Positions 48,058 to 56,449 of a DNA stretch of 64,000 bases are shown in pieces. The DNA comes from Bacteroidales bacterium (GTDB lineage Bacteria > Bacteroidota > Bacteroidia > Bacteroidales > F082): contig JACZJI010000060.1 in NCBI GenBank assembly GCA_014860665.1, forward strand, positions 1-64,000, written 5' to 3'. A program made the translations under genes and the position numbers. How positions within the stretch are numbered: position 1 is the stretch's first letter; the number at the start of each line of letters is the position of its first letter. Under the pieces are notes generated by a model that worked only from the letters and a program-made list of their open reading frames with translations, searched no databases and was not told where the DNA came from.

Positions 48058-49367
48058 TTGTCCCCCTTTACTCTTATATCGTTTAAACGTTTTACTTTAC
48101 CGGTAATCGGACTGCGCGGCAATGCACCCAGTTTCACAAATTCTACATTGAAAATCACCAGCCCCATTTCTTCACCCACTTTAATATCGTTGATGTTTGT
48201 TTTGATATTTTCGTGAATCTTTTCTGTCACCTCTCGGGAATTTTTTATATCGGAAGATTCAATTTTCAGCACAATGTTCAGCTTGGCATCGCTGATGTCT
48301 TCCAGTTCAAACTGATAATTGGCGCTGATTCCGTGAGTGGAAACAAATTCGGAAAATGATTTTTCCACCACAACCATGGAAATATATGCTCCACCGATCT
48401 TAAAATCGTCACCGGCACGGCCTTCAATGATAAACACAGGATTTTTATCACCACAGGCACATTTTTTGTCGGTCCATTGGGCCACATCCCCGATGCGATA
48501 ACGGATAATGGGTTGCGACAATCGTTCCAGATTGGTGATGAGCACTTCACCCGTTTCTCCCGGTTCGCACACCCTGTTTTCCTCGAAGTTGTAGATTTCC
48601 ACGAACTGGAAATCCGTAGGCAGATGATATTCGCTGGAAGCACATTCATCACACTGATAACCAATAAGGCCGCAGTCGGCACTGGTGTAGGCCAACGACT
48701 CTATGCGTACACCGGGAAAGGCTTTTTTCAGGTGATTGCGAATCATCTCGCTCATGTGTTCCCCGGCATAGCCAATCAGTTTCACGAAATCGACCTTCAG
48801 GTTCTGCTGCAAGATCATATCCGCCAAAATCACAAATACCGTGGGTAAACTCAGCAACACCGTGGGTTTAAACTCCATGATGTAGCGCAACATCTTATCA
48901 AATTCAATATTGGCTGAAATCGGCAAATGGGTCGCCCCGATCAACCGTATGTTATCGTGCAACGCTACAAAAGACGGCCATAAACTGCCTGCTACAAATA
49001 AATTGGCAACAACATCTTCCTCATGAATACCAATCAGACGCAGCGCTTCAGCCTGCCGTTCCAGAAACTTGTCCCACTCGGTGTAGGTGAGCATAGTATA
49101 GCGTGCCAATCCGGCAGAACCGCCTGTTGAAGTGATGATCGCCTCTTTCAGCGGTAAATCAAGCGTCAGCATTCGGGTGGATTTGGGATAGCTGTTATTG
49201 AACAGCTCATCTTTCGAAAGAATCGGCACTTTGAGCCAGTCTTCATAAGATGAAATTGAATCCAGCGCCTGATACTTTTCAGCATAAAACGCCGATTTTC
49301 TTTTCGCAACACTGAATACCTCAATGGCCTTTTGCAGAGATACTTCTTTTGTAATTTGACCAAACAT
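48054..49367 (-). CDS. PaaK-like adenylating protein, altered P-loop
   Basis: This 437-residue protein is a paralogue of the adenylation half of the LuxC fusion. Shared marks are YTSADCGLIGYQCDECASSE, NLERLSQPIIRYRIGDVAQW, CACG, EGRAGDDF and a C-terminal PRSPITGKVKRL that holds the likely catalytic lysine. The P-loop reads STGGSAGLAR (80-89), with Arg or Ala where the consensus ends in PK. It probably activates a carboxylic acid; whether it forms acyl-AMP only or a CoA thioester is unclear. It overlaps the LuxE-like gene by 4 bases. Confidence 0.82.
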   Translation of the reverse strand: MFGQITKEVSLQKAIEVFSVAKRKSAFYAEKYQALDSISSYEDWLKVPILSKDELFNNSYPKSTRMLTLDLPLKEAIITSTGGSAGLARYTMLTYTEWDKFLERQAEALRLIGIHEEDVVANLFVAGSLWPSFVALHDNIRLIGATHLPISANIEFDKMLRYIMEFKPTVLLSLPTVFVILADMILQQNLKVDFVKLIGYAGEHMSEMIRNHLKKAFPGVRIESLAYTSADCGLIGYQCDECASSEYHLPTDFQFVEIYNFEENRVCEPGETGEVLITNLERLSQPIIRYRIGDVAQWTDKKCACGDKNPVFIIEGRAGDDFKIGGAYISMVVVEKSFSEFVSTHGISANYQFELEDISDAKLNIVLKIESSDIKNSREVTEKIHENIKTNINDIKVGEEMGLVIFNVEFVKLGALPRSPITGKVKRLNDIRVKGDK

Positions 49368-49369
49368 AG

Positions 49370-50719
49370 TTAACTCCTTATTGTGTGGTGTTTTGTAGCT
49401 AAATTCTTGTGTGATATGGGCTCAACCTTCACCTGGACCAAATCGTCGCTGGCTGCAGCTGAAAGCCGGTCGTATTTCGCATTGAACTCGTTGGAAGAGG
49501 CTTTCAGGAAACCGATCAGTGCTTCCTGATATTTCCTTGCCAGTCCTTCTTTTTCCTCAATCACAAACACGGTGAAATCCAGAAATTCCACTTCATTTTT
49601 CTCTGTTTTCTGAACCTCGTAAAGTCCTCCGTAGCAATAACTTTTATCTAATGAATTCAGGAAATCGCCGCTGGAATAAATGTTCAGGTTGGTGCCGTAA
49701 AACACCACCGCATCGCTGGTTCGTCCGAATACATACAGCAGTTCTTCAGGCAGTTCCTTTAAAACAGATTCCTTCACGCCGGCTTGTTTCAGCGTTTCCT
49801 TTTTAATTATCCCTCCGGTATCTTTGGTATTGTACCGGATGAGGGGGACAAACTGATCTTTGGTAACGATCAGATGTTCGTCCACGGTTTCCAGATAAGC
49901 GTGTTCATTTTTCTCAAACAACATGGGTGGGTTTTCATCGTGAAACAGATGGGCTGAAATCTTTGGATTGTTGTTCAGGAATTTCCGCAATAAGATGGTG
50001 CCCCGGCTTTCAATACCCAGGTCGCCTGTATCTGCTGAGCCGTAGCCTGTTTTTGCTACATAGACATTGTCCGGATCATGGCCGAATTTCTTTGCCACAC
50101 TGATCCTGAAGTTCTCGGTGAAATATTCGCCTACCACCGGAAAGTAGATCTTCCCGTTCAACAGTTCTTTTTCATCCCTCAGCAACGAATAAATGATGCT
50201 GATACTGGACGGATTGGTCACCCAGACGATCTGTTCCAACATAGGCCCGAAGTCTTTGGCGATGTGTGCCGACTCTTTCAGATCAATACCCGGAGTAGTC
50301 GTCACTATACCGTCCATTTTTCCAGCCAGACTCCTGAAAGCACAGGCCAGCTGCATGCCGCCGATCCAGGTTCCCAATGCCAGAGAAACAATAATCAGTG
50401 TGGATTTTTTATCGATGGAATAATCGTCGATTAACAGTTGTTTCACCGCTTCAATATAGGCTTCTTCATCCTCTGACTGTTTCAGCCACAACACACTGCC
50501 GCTTTTGGAAAACCCGCTGGAAGCCCCGATCAGAAAGCACTTATTGAACGTGTTTTCCCTGATCAATTCCCGAATGGGATATGTCAGTAAGTAATTTTGC
50601 TTGTCGCAAAACGGAATGTCTTCCCAGTCTTTTACTTCTGTTATACCGTGTTCTGAAAGAAATTTTTCATAACCCGGAACCGTTTTTCGTACATCCTGAA
50701 ATAAACCAAACCGATCCAT
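49370..50719 (-). CDS. Divergent PaaK-like adenylating protein
   Basis: This 449-residue protein is a more distant member of the phenylacetate-CoA-ligase group. Matches are KTGYGSADTGDLG, FVPLIRYNTKDTGG and FGRTSDAVVFYG, which line up with the core motifs of the family. The P-loop region is GASSGFSKSG (65-74), lacking the usual GGTTG-x-PK pattern, and no Cys-x-Cys pair is seen. It may be an activating enzyme with an unusual substrate or a non-catalytic partner. It starts 2 bases after the MFS gene. Confidence 0.72.
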   Translation of the reverse strand: MDRFGLFQDVRKTVPGYEKFLSEHGITEVKDWEDIPFCDKQNYLLTYPIRELIRENTFNKCFLIGASSGFSKSGSVLWLKQSEDEEAYIEAVKQLLIDDYSIDKKSTLIIVSLALGTWIGGMQLACAFRSLAGKMDGIVTTTPGIDLKESAHIAKDFGPMLEQIVWVTNPSSISIIYSLLRDEKELLNGKIYFPVVGEYFTENFRISVAKKFGHDPDNVYVAKTGYGSADTGDLGIESRGTILLRKFLNNNPKISAHLFHDENPPMLFEKNEHAYLETVDEHLIVTKDQFVPLIRYNTKDTGGIIKKETLKQAGVKESVLKELPEELLYVFGRTSDAVVFYGTNLNIYSSGDFLNSLDKSYCYGGLYEVQKTEKNEVEFLDFTVFVIEEKEGLARKYQEALIGFLKASSNEFNAKYDRLSAAASDDLVQVKVEPISHKNLATKHHTIRS

Positions 50720-50721
50720 AA

Positions 50722-51921
50722 TTATATTGCTTTAAGTTTCGCTTCGCTGTTCAATTCTTTTAACCGGAAAACACCCACGGCACTGATGAGGATAATCACA
50801 CCACTGATGATATACACATGAAAAGTCCCGATATAATTCATTACAGCACCCATGACACCGTAACTGATGGGTTGCAACGACATGGAAACCGCAATGATCA
50901 GTGACATGATTTTTCCCAAAGAAGCTCCGGGCAGCCGGATCTGATACAACGAAAGCAATGTAATATTAAACATATTGAGGGTAACCCCAACAACGAACAT
51001 TTCGATCAGCTGGGGGATGAGCGACGGGGTGAATCCGGCTACAATAAAAGCAGCCCCCATGGCTACAAATGAACCTGATAAAACAACATTGGGCTTTACC
51101 GATAATTTTTTGGCTGATAAAAACAACGAGCCAGAAAGCATTCCAAAGCCTATCGCTGCCATTAAATACGCTATTTCCTTCACGTTGGCTTTGGCTACCA
51201 CCGGAATAATGATCGTCAGAGAAGAGAAAAAGAAGTTGACTACCGCTATTCTCAAAATCATTTTATACACAATGGCATATTTCTTCACCAACCGAAAACC
51301 TGATTTGATATCTTCGAGATAGGGCGTGACTTCCTTTTTCACCACATGGCTGAATTCTTTGACGTTCAGCAAAAACAACACAGAAATCAAAAACATCATG
51401 CCTGCTCCCATAAAAGCATGGGTAACGCCTAACACGGCAATAATCGCCGACCCGAACAAAGGCCCGATAATTGAACTGGCACTCCCGCTAATCTGTGCAA
51501 CGGCATTGGCCTGGGTAATTTGCTCAGCTTTCACTAGCGAAGGAATCACAGCCAGCGAAGCCGGATTGAAAAATGCAGAGGCAATAGAAATTCCAGCAGT
51601 TCCTATAATTAACAACGTAGTATTCAGTTCATTGATGAAGTACAAATACGCAAATATTGAAACCAGGATCAAACGGGTAAAATCGGCAAACATCATGATA
51701 GCTACTTTGTTGTGCCGGTCCACCATACTTCCCGAAAAGGGAGAAATCAGTACAGACGGCAGAGAGGCAGCTATCATAGCCAGGCCCACTATCAGCGTAG
51801 AGTTCGTCCATTTGTAAATAATCCAGATGAGAATGAGCGAATGCATACGGGACGCTAACTGAGAGGCGATGGTAGCGATCCAGAACCGCAGAAAAACCGT
51901 ATTATTTTTAAAAATATTCAT
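50722..51921 (-). CDS. MFS transporter, probable exporter
   Basis: This 399-residue inner-membrane protein has about 12 helices in two six-helix halves. The loop between helices 2 and 3 has the MFS signature in the form GSMVDRHNKVAIMMFADF (G-x2-x-D-R-x-x-x). The segment resembles EntS-type exporters (MFS_3). Its place inside the enzyme operon suggests it moves the pathway product or a precursor. It overlaps the previous stop by one base (TGATG). Confidence 0.88.
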   Translation of the reverse strand: MNIFKNNTVFLRFWIATIASQLASRMHSLILIWIIYKWTNSTLIVGLAMIAASLPSVLISPFSGSMVDRHNKVAIMMFADFTRLILVSIFAYLYFINELNTTLLIIGTAGISIASAFFNPASLAVIPSLVKAEQITQANAVAQISGSASSIIGPLFGSAIIAVLGVTHAFMGAGMMFLISVLFLLNVKEFSHVVKKEVTPYLEDIKSGFRLVKKYAIVYKMILRIAVVNFFFSSLTIIIPVVAKANVKEIAYLMAAIGFGMLSGSLFLSAKKLSVKPNVVLSGSFVAMGAAFIVAGFTPSLIPQLIEMFVVGVTLNMFNITLLSLYQIRLPGASLGKIMSLIIAVSMSLQPISYGVMGAVMNYIGTFHVYIISGVIILISAVGVFRLKELNSEAKLKAI

Positions 51922-53387
51922 CAGGACAAAACCCGTTCTTTTTCGTTTAATATGTAGCTAAATATTTGTTTGGCTTCTTCGCCGTAAATCTCAATTTTTG
52001 AAGTATCAATCGAACCGTTCAGGTATTCAAATTTGATCACGTCTTTTCCGTCCAAGTAAGAAGGAACAATTCCGCAGAAAAAGAATTTTTCCTTTTCAAC
52101 TAATTCTATTAACTCCGATAAATCTCTTTCTTCCAATGGCACATACAGGAAAATAACATCAGCCTTGAGTGTGAACAACAAATCGTATAGAGCTCGTTTT
52201 ACCTCTGTGAAGTTTTTGCTTCCTGGCTTTTTCACCACAATTTCACCAAATCCCCAACCCGCAGCATAACCTGATAACACCTGTCCCGGTTCATTCCGGT
52301 CAGGTACCGCAAAAACGCCTTCTAGGAAAGGAATCTGAAGTTCCTGATAAATCTTTTTAATTATTTCCAAATGTCTTTCAGGAATAAACAAGGTTTTGTT
52401 TCTTTGTTTGAAAGGTTTGAAATAAAGCATGCAGCTTTCGCGCTGGGACAGCGACTGGTTGATTTGTTTAAAGCTTAATTTTTGGGGTACTAGTCCGAAA
52501 GAAATCCCACAAGGATGAGAACCAAAACTGGTATTCACTTTCTGACTATAAATATGCGATGTCACCGGCTGCGACATAATACCTTCGAGCTTGAGTAATT
52601 CCGCCTTGCTTTCCAAAATATCACGCATCTTACCCATTAAATTCAGGCCTCTGTATCCGGGAGCTACCACCGCCTGACCGCTTTCTGCAACAGCTCCCAA
52701 TCCGGGGCGTTCCAGTGCGTAATGGCCCACAACTTCTTCTGTCTTTTTATCAAAACAAACCACAGAAATCAATTCTCCGGAAGCGTTTAGCTTCACGATC
52801 TTTTCAGGATAATACATATCCTCGTTGGGATAAGTATATCCATACGCCCGGTAAATGGTTCGGGCAATCTTAATAGCATCGCTTTCTCTGAATTCCCTGA
52901 TTTCAACATCATCGGGACTGGATATTTTTTCCTCCGATTGTTCCGTATCGTTTTTCAGAATGGTAATAATATCGCGGTGAGGAATTTCAAAAGACAACCG
53001 AAATTCTTTTCCGTCATGGCCGTGATTGATCCACTCCACATTATCCACATATTGTCGGATCAGAAACAGCTCCATGCCTTCGGCATCGAACGAATCAATA
53101 TCCGTAACAGGATGATATTCCCTGGCCAGCGATTCATCATACGGCAACCCCTTATCGAAAAAAGAAAGCTGAAAATAAAAATCATCAGCCTGAATGTTAA
53201 TTTTTACTGACGATTCTTCATTAGGGGAAAAAGAATTTTTAATGACCTGCAAAAAGGCTTCTTCCGAAATTAGTTTCAATTTTTCCAGAAGGTTATCAGG
53301 GAGATTGTAAACCTTTGCACTTTCTACTACAAAAGACTGTAACACCTGCAGCATTTCAACCTTGTTTGGTATTTGCAATGTGTTCAT
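51921..53387 (-). CDS. RsbW-like HATPase fused to a GNAT acetyltransferase
   Basis: The 488-residue protein leads the operon. Residues 1-138 are a GHKL/RsbW-like domain: N-box LKLISEEAFLQVIKNSF, G1 FFDKG (D78) and a degenerate G2 GMELFLI (104-110). Residues about 160-310 are a GNAT domain (VEIREFRESDAIKIARTIYR at its start) with the acetyl-CoA loop VAPGYRGLNLMGK (241-253). A C-terminal part of about 170 residues is not recognised. It may bind the STAS protein made at the other end of the operon and acylate a target, but neither is proven. No sigma factor is nearby. Confidence 0.82.
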   Translation of the reverse strand: MNTLQIPNKVEMLQVLQSFVVESAKVYNLPDNLLEKLKLISEEAFLQVIKNSFSPNEESSVKINIQADDFYFQLSFFDKGLPYDESLAREYHPVTDIDSFDAEGMELFLIRQYVDNVEWINHGHDGKEFRLSFEIPHRDIITILKNDTEQSEEKISSPDDVEIREFRESDAIKIARTIYRAYGYTYPNEDMYYPEKIVKLNASGELISVVCFDKKTEEVVGHYALERPGLGAVAESGQAVVAPGYRGLNLMGKMRDILESKAELLKLEGIMSQPVTSHIYSQKVNTSFGSHPCGISFGLVPQKLSFKQINQSLSQRESCMLYFKPFKQRNKTLFIPERHLEIIKKIYQELQIPFLEGVFAVPDRNEPGQVLSGYAAGWGFGEIVVKKPGSKNFTEVKRALYDLLFTLKADVIFLYVPLEERDLSELIELVEKEKFFFCGIVPSYLDGKDVIKFEYLNGSIDTSKIEIYGEEAKQIFSYILNEKERVLS

Positions 53388-53456
53388 TAAGTTTTCAGCT
53401 AATTTTTAATGAGTTTTCCGTTAATTTTTTCAGGCAAAATGAAATATCAATGTCAA

Positions 53457-53486
53457 CAAATTTATGCAGAAATTTGATTAAACAAA
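53457..53486 (-). promoter_or_regulatory. Putative promoter of the lux-like operon
   Basis: The minus strand has TAAATTTG (53457-53464) and TTTG (53483-53486) with 18 bases between, close to the preferred 19. The leader to the ATG at 53387 is about 60 bases. Confidence 0.55.
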
Positions 53487-53597
53487 GAAATGCCATCTTT
53501 TTCTGGGTTAGAACAAGGAATTCCTGAATCAAAATGCCGTACCATCCAAACAGGCGCCAAAAGCTATTTCTACCGGGAACGACACATTACTTTCCTA

Positions 53598-53648
53598 ATT
53601 GTGAGCAAATTTGACAACAAAATCAGAGTCAAAATTCATGCTCACAAT
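53598..53648. repeat. Long inverted repeat between divergent promoters
   Basis: ATTGTGAGCA (53598-53607) and TGCTCACAAT (53639-53648) are perfect 10-base inverted arms; inside them AATTTGAC and GTCAAAATT continue the pairing with small bulges around a 12-base loop. There is no T-run, so it is not an ordinary terminator. It may be an operator pair or an RNA hairpin. Confidence 0.5.
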
Positions 53649-53750
53649 AGCAATAATCGGAGTTAGTAAAAGACTGAAAAATTGGAACCTCAACCTCGTC
53701 CTTTTGATCAGTTTCTTTTTGTTCTCATTCATCCAATATGAATTTCCTTT

Positions 53751-53758
53751 TATTTTTG
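53751..53758 (+). promoter_or_regulatory. -7 box of rsmE
   Basis: TATTTTTG fits TAnnTTTG and lies 22 bases before the ATG at 53780. An upstream in-frame ATG at 53738 lies before this box and cannot be on the transcript, which fixes the start. Confidence 0.5.
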
Positions 53759-53779
53759 CGAAGTAAATTTTATGTTGAT

Positions 53780-54487
53780 ATGGACCGCAGCCTTTTTTAT
53801 CGAGCCGATATTACCGGAACTACTTTTACACTTAATACTAAAGAGTCAGGGCATCTCGTTCGTGTTTTACGAATGAAAAACGGCGACATGCTCCGCTTTA
53901 CTGATGGAAAGGGCAAAATCTATACTTGTAAAATTTTGGATGACAACACCAAGGGTTGTGAGATCGAAGTCCTCGATTCGGAACCCGGAAAGGACAAACG
54001 TTCCTTTTACCTGCAGATTGCCGTGGCTCCGACAAAAAACATCAACCGTTTTGAATGGTTTCTTGAAAAAGCAACAGAAATAGGCATCGACCGGATCATT
54101 CCTTTCGTTTCAGGCCATTCCGAGCGGAAAGACATTAAAACCGACCGGTTAGACAGGGTCATTACCGCAGCCATGAAACAGTCCCTGAAATCCTTTCACC
54201 CCAAGCTGGATGAAATCATAAAATTTTCTCAGCTTATTGAACTCCCCTTTGAAGGCAGAAAGTTTATTGCCTGTCTGGACGATGATGATACCCCTGAGCT
54301 TTCCAAAGTTTATCAGCCAGGAGAAAATGCCTGGATTCTCATCGGCCCGGAAGGTGATTTCAGTCCGAAAGAAATTGAAAACGCTAAAACCAAAGGCTTT
54401 ATGCCTGTAAGATTAGGCCCTTATCGCCTGCGTACCGAAACGGCCGCTATTGCAGCTTGTCATACCATTAATATTTTAAATTATTAA
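53780..54487 (+). CDS. rsmE: 16S rRNA m3U1498 methyltransferase RsmE
   Basis: RsmE methylates N3 of U1498 in 16S rRNA. The 235-residue SPOUT-class protein has an N-terminal PUA-like RNA-binding domain (MDRSLFYRADITGTTF, HLVRVLRMKNGDMLRFTDG) and a C-terminal trefoil-knot domain with AVAPTKNINRFEWFLEKATE and the SAM-binding knot ILIGPEGDFSPKEIENAK...VRLGPYRLRTETAAIAA. Start at 53780 is chosen because the -7 box lies after the upstream ATG at 53738. Single-gene unit. Confidence 0.95.
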   Translation: MDRSLFYRADITGTTFTLNTKESGHLVRVLRMKNGDMLRFTDGKGKIYTCKILDDNTKGCEIEVLDSEPGKDKRSFYLQIAVAPTKNINRFEWFLEKATEIGIDRIIPFVSGHSERKDIKTDRLDRVITAAMKQSLKSFHPKLDEIIKFSQLIELPFEGRKFIACLDDDDTPELSKVYQPGENAWILIGPEGDFSPKEIENAKTKGFMPVRLGPYRLRTETAAIAACHTINILNY

Positions 54488-54729
54488 CACGGAACTTCAG
54501 TCATTGTTATATTCACTTTTATCACAGGCCTTGGAAAACTCCGGCTTATGTTTTAAACGGTCATTCTTTCATGATTTCATGAATTATCGCAAAATCTCGC
54601 TATTAACCATTCAGCATCATGACCATATCTTAAGCTGATTCAAAGCAATCAACGGAATTATCTGGAACAATAACCCTTTCAACCCTATAACAAGGCCGTA
54701 GAAAAGATGTTATTAGTCCAAGATTTAAC

Positions 54730-54785
54730 CGAGGTTTATTCGAGGTTCATTCGAAGTTTATTCGGTTTTTTTCGGTTTAACCTCG
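54730..54785. repeat. 11-bp tandem repeats with terminal inversion
   Basis: Three copies follow each other: CGAGGTTTATT (54730-54740), CGAGGTTCATT (54741-54751) and CGAAGTTTATT (54752-54762), then two decayed units starting CGG (54763 and 54773). CGAGGTT at the left end and AACCTCG at the right end are inverted, so the block can fold back. The unit length of 11 is about one helical turn. Confidence 0.65.
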
Positions 54786-55249
54786 TATAAAACCCATTTT
54801 AAATGTAGCTTTACTTCATCTTTACCAAATACCTATTACCGTTTACTCACCTAATAGCATTCTGATGAATAAACCACTTATGGACTGAAAGTACCATAGT
54901 TTGATATTGCTAATGAAATTCGGATATTTTATTGATTTAAGAACAAGGAACAACCATTAACGAATATTGAAGTATTCGACATAAAAAGATTCAGGAAGGA
55001 GATTTAAATCTTTTATAAATGGCAGGCCCGGTTGAAAATCACTTATTCAACCTTACTTTGCGATCTTTAAATAAGAGAACTTTTCAAGAATATATAGCGT
55101 ATGCCTTTACATAGGAATACATTTATCATTTTTCTCTTCCATGAAAGTAAATCTTCCTACAGAAGAATTCTTCTGTTAATAAATCAAACTTTAAGTTGTC
55201 ATTATACAAAAAATGATAAGTACATGATTCATACATCAGCTTAGTTGAT

Positions 55250-55257
55250 TACTTTTG
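55250..55257 (+). promoter_or_regulatory. -7 box of the PlsC-like gene
   Basis: TACTTTTG fits TAnnTTTG and lies 15 bases before the ATG at 55272, so the leader would be about 10 bases, as for pepT. The -33 element is not evident. Confidence 0.5.
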
Positions 55258-55271
55258 CAAAAAATGCATAA

Positions 55272-56432
55272 ATGGCTGAAATAAATTTTGACAATATCAG
55301 ACCTTATACAGAGGTGGAAGCGAGAGAAGCCATTCTACGCATCACCGAGCAACACGAATTTAAAACAATCCTCAACTATATTTTTGAAGTTGAGCAACAT
55401 GAAGAGCTGACCCGAAAAGCACACAATGCAAAAACCATTCATGAATTCCAATATGAATTCATGAAACCGCTGGTCAAGAAAATTTTATCCAACACATCCA
55501 AAGGGGTCAGTGATTCTGGATTTGAAAAATTAACACCTGATAAACCCAGACTTTTTATTGCCAACCACAGGGATATCACTCTCGACTCTTCCATTCTGGC
55601 AACACTTCTTGTAGAGCACAATTATGAATCCTGCGAATTTACCTGGGGAGATAATCTAATGGTTTCTCCTTTTGTGGAAGACTTTGGAAAGATTAACAGG
55701 ATGATAACGGTATTCAGAGAAGGAACGCCAAGACAAACGCTGTTGAATTCAAAGAAGCTTTCAGCATATATCCGCAAAAGAATATATCTTGACAAAAAAG
55801 CGGCTTGGATTGCTCAAAGTAAAGGAAGGACCAAGAATGGGAACGACAAAACCGATATCGGTGTTTTGAAAATGCTTACCCTTGACGGGAAAGAAAATTT
55901 GTTTGAAAAAATCGAGATGCTGAACATTACACCTGTTTCCATTTCATTCGAATGGGAACCCTGTGACACACTAAAAACCAAAGAGTTATTTATATCTACA
56001 AAGACAAAATACGTCAAAGACAAAAAGGAGGACCTGAACAGTATTATAGGAGGAATCCTTGGACAAAAAGGACACATTCATCTTTCCATCTGTAATCCTA
56101 TAAATGAAAAAGTAAAAACCTGGGATCCCGAGTTGCCTAACAAAGATTTTTTTCAAAATCTGGCTGCTGTAATTGATGAAGAAATTTACGAGAACTACAA
56201 ACTCTGGCCTTCCAATTTCCTGGCTTATGATTTATTAAATAAGAGTCACGATTTCAGTGACCGTTATAATAAAGAAACCCAGGAAATACTGGACGAACAT
56301 CTCCGGAAAACTTTTGAGGGAATCGAATATCAGGAAGATGAAAAAGAATTGGTAGAGCAATTGTTTTTATCAATTTATGCCAACCCTGTGGTAAACAAAC
56401 TAAAATATAATTTTCCCCCAGACAGACCTTAA
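55272..56432 (+). CDS. PlsC-like glycerolipid acyltransferase
   Basis: This 386-residue protein belongs to the LPLAT acyltransferase superfamily that adds acyl chains to glycerol-phosphate lipids. The catalytic His-Asp block reads FIANHRDITLDSSIL, and a later block VFREGTP fits the second acyltransferase motif. The spacing is H-x5-D instead of the usual H-x4-D. Length (386) exceeds plain PlsC (about 245) because of N- and C-terminal extensions. It has no strong transmembrane helix. It converges with the SDR gene at 56450 with an 17-base gap. Confidence 0.8.
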   Translation: MAEINFDNIRPYTEVEAREAILRITEQHEFKTILNYIFEVEQHEELTRKAHNAKTIHEFQYEFMKPLVKKILSNTSKGVSDSGFEKLTPDKPRLFIANHRDITLDSSILATLLVEHNYESCEFTWGDNLMVSPFVEDFGKINRMITVFREGTPRQTLLNSKKLSAYIRKRIYLDKKAAWIAQSKGRTKNGNDKTDIGVLKMLTLDGKENLFEKIEMLNITPVSISFEWEPCDTLKTKELFISTKTKYVKDKKEDLNSIIGGILGQKGHIHLSICNPINEKVKTWDPELPNKDFFQNLAAVIDEEIYENYKLWPSNFLAYDLLNKSHDFSDRYNKETQEILDEHLRKTFEGIEYQEDEKELVEQLFLSIYANPVVNKLKYNFPPDRP

Positions 56433-56449
56433 TTTTTAGGGCAAAAGCT

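Larger units (their letters stand above)
53388..53779. other. Divergent gap between the lux-like operon and rsmE
   Basis: This 392-base gap carries the leftward promoter of the nine-gene operon (53457-53486), the inverted repeat at 53598-53648 and the -7 box of rsmE (53751-53758). I see no protein-coding or tRNA-like sequence in it. Confidence 0.6.
54488..55271. other. 784-base intergenic region, no gene found
   Basis: This is the longest non-coding stretch of the window. It holds the 11-bp tandem repeats at 54730-54785 and the -7 box near 55250. No ORF with a good start, no tRNA and no clear hairpin terminator after rsmE are seen. It could hold an untested small RNA. Confidence 0.5.

Noticed and set aside
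41798..53387. Bioluminescence (lux) operon
   Set aside because: LuxC- and LuxE-like genes are present, but no LuxA/LuxB luciferase, LuxD or flavin reductase gene is found in the window.
53598..53648. lac-operator-like arms (ATTGTGAGC / GCTCACAAT)
   Set aside because: A LacI-type operator has its half-sites adjacent; here they are 31 bases apart and no LacI-family gene is nearby, so the resemblance is probably chance.
54730..54785. CRISPR array
   Set aside because: The 11-bp units are directly adjacent with no unique spacers and no cas genes nearby.
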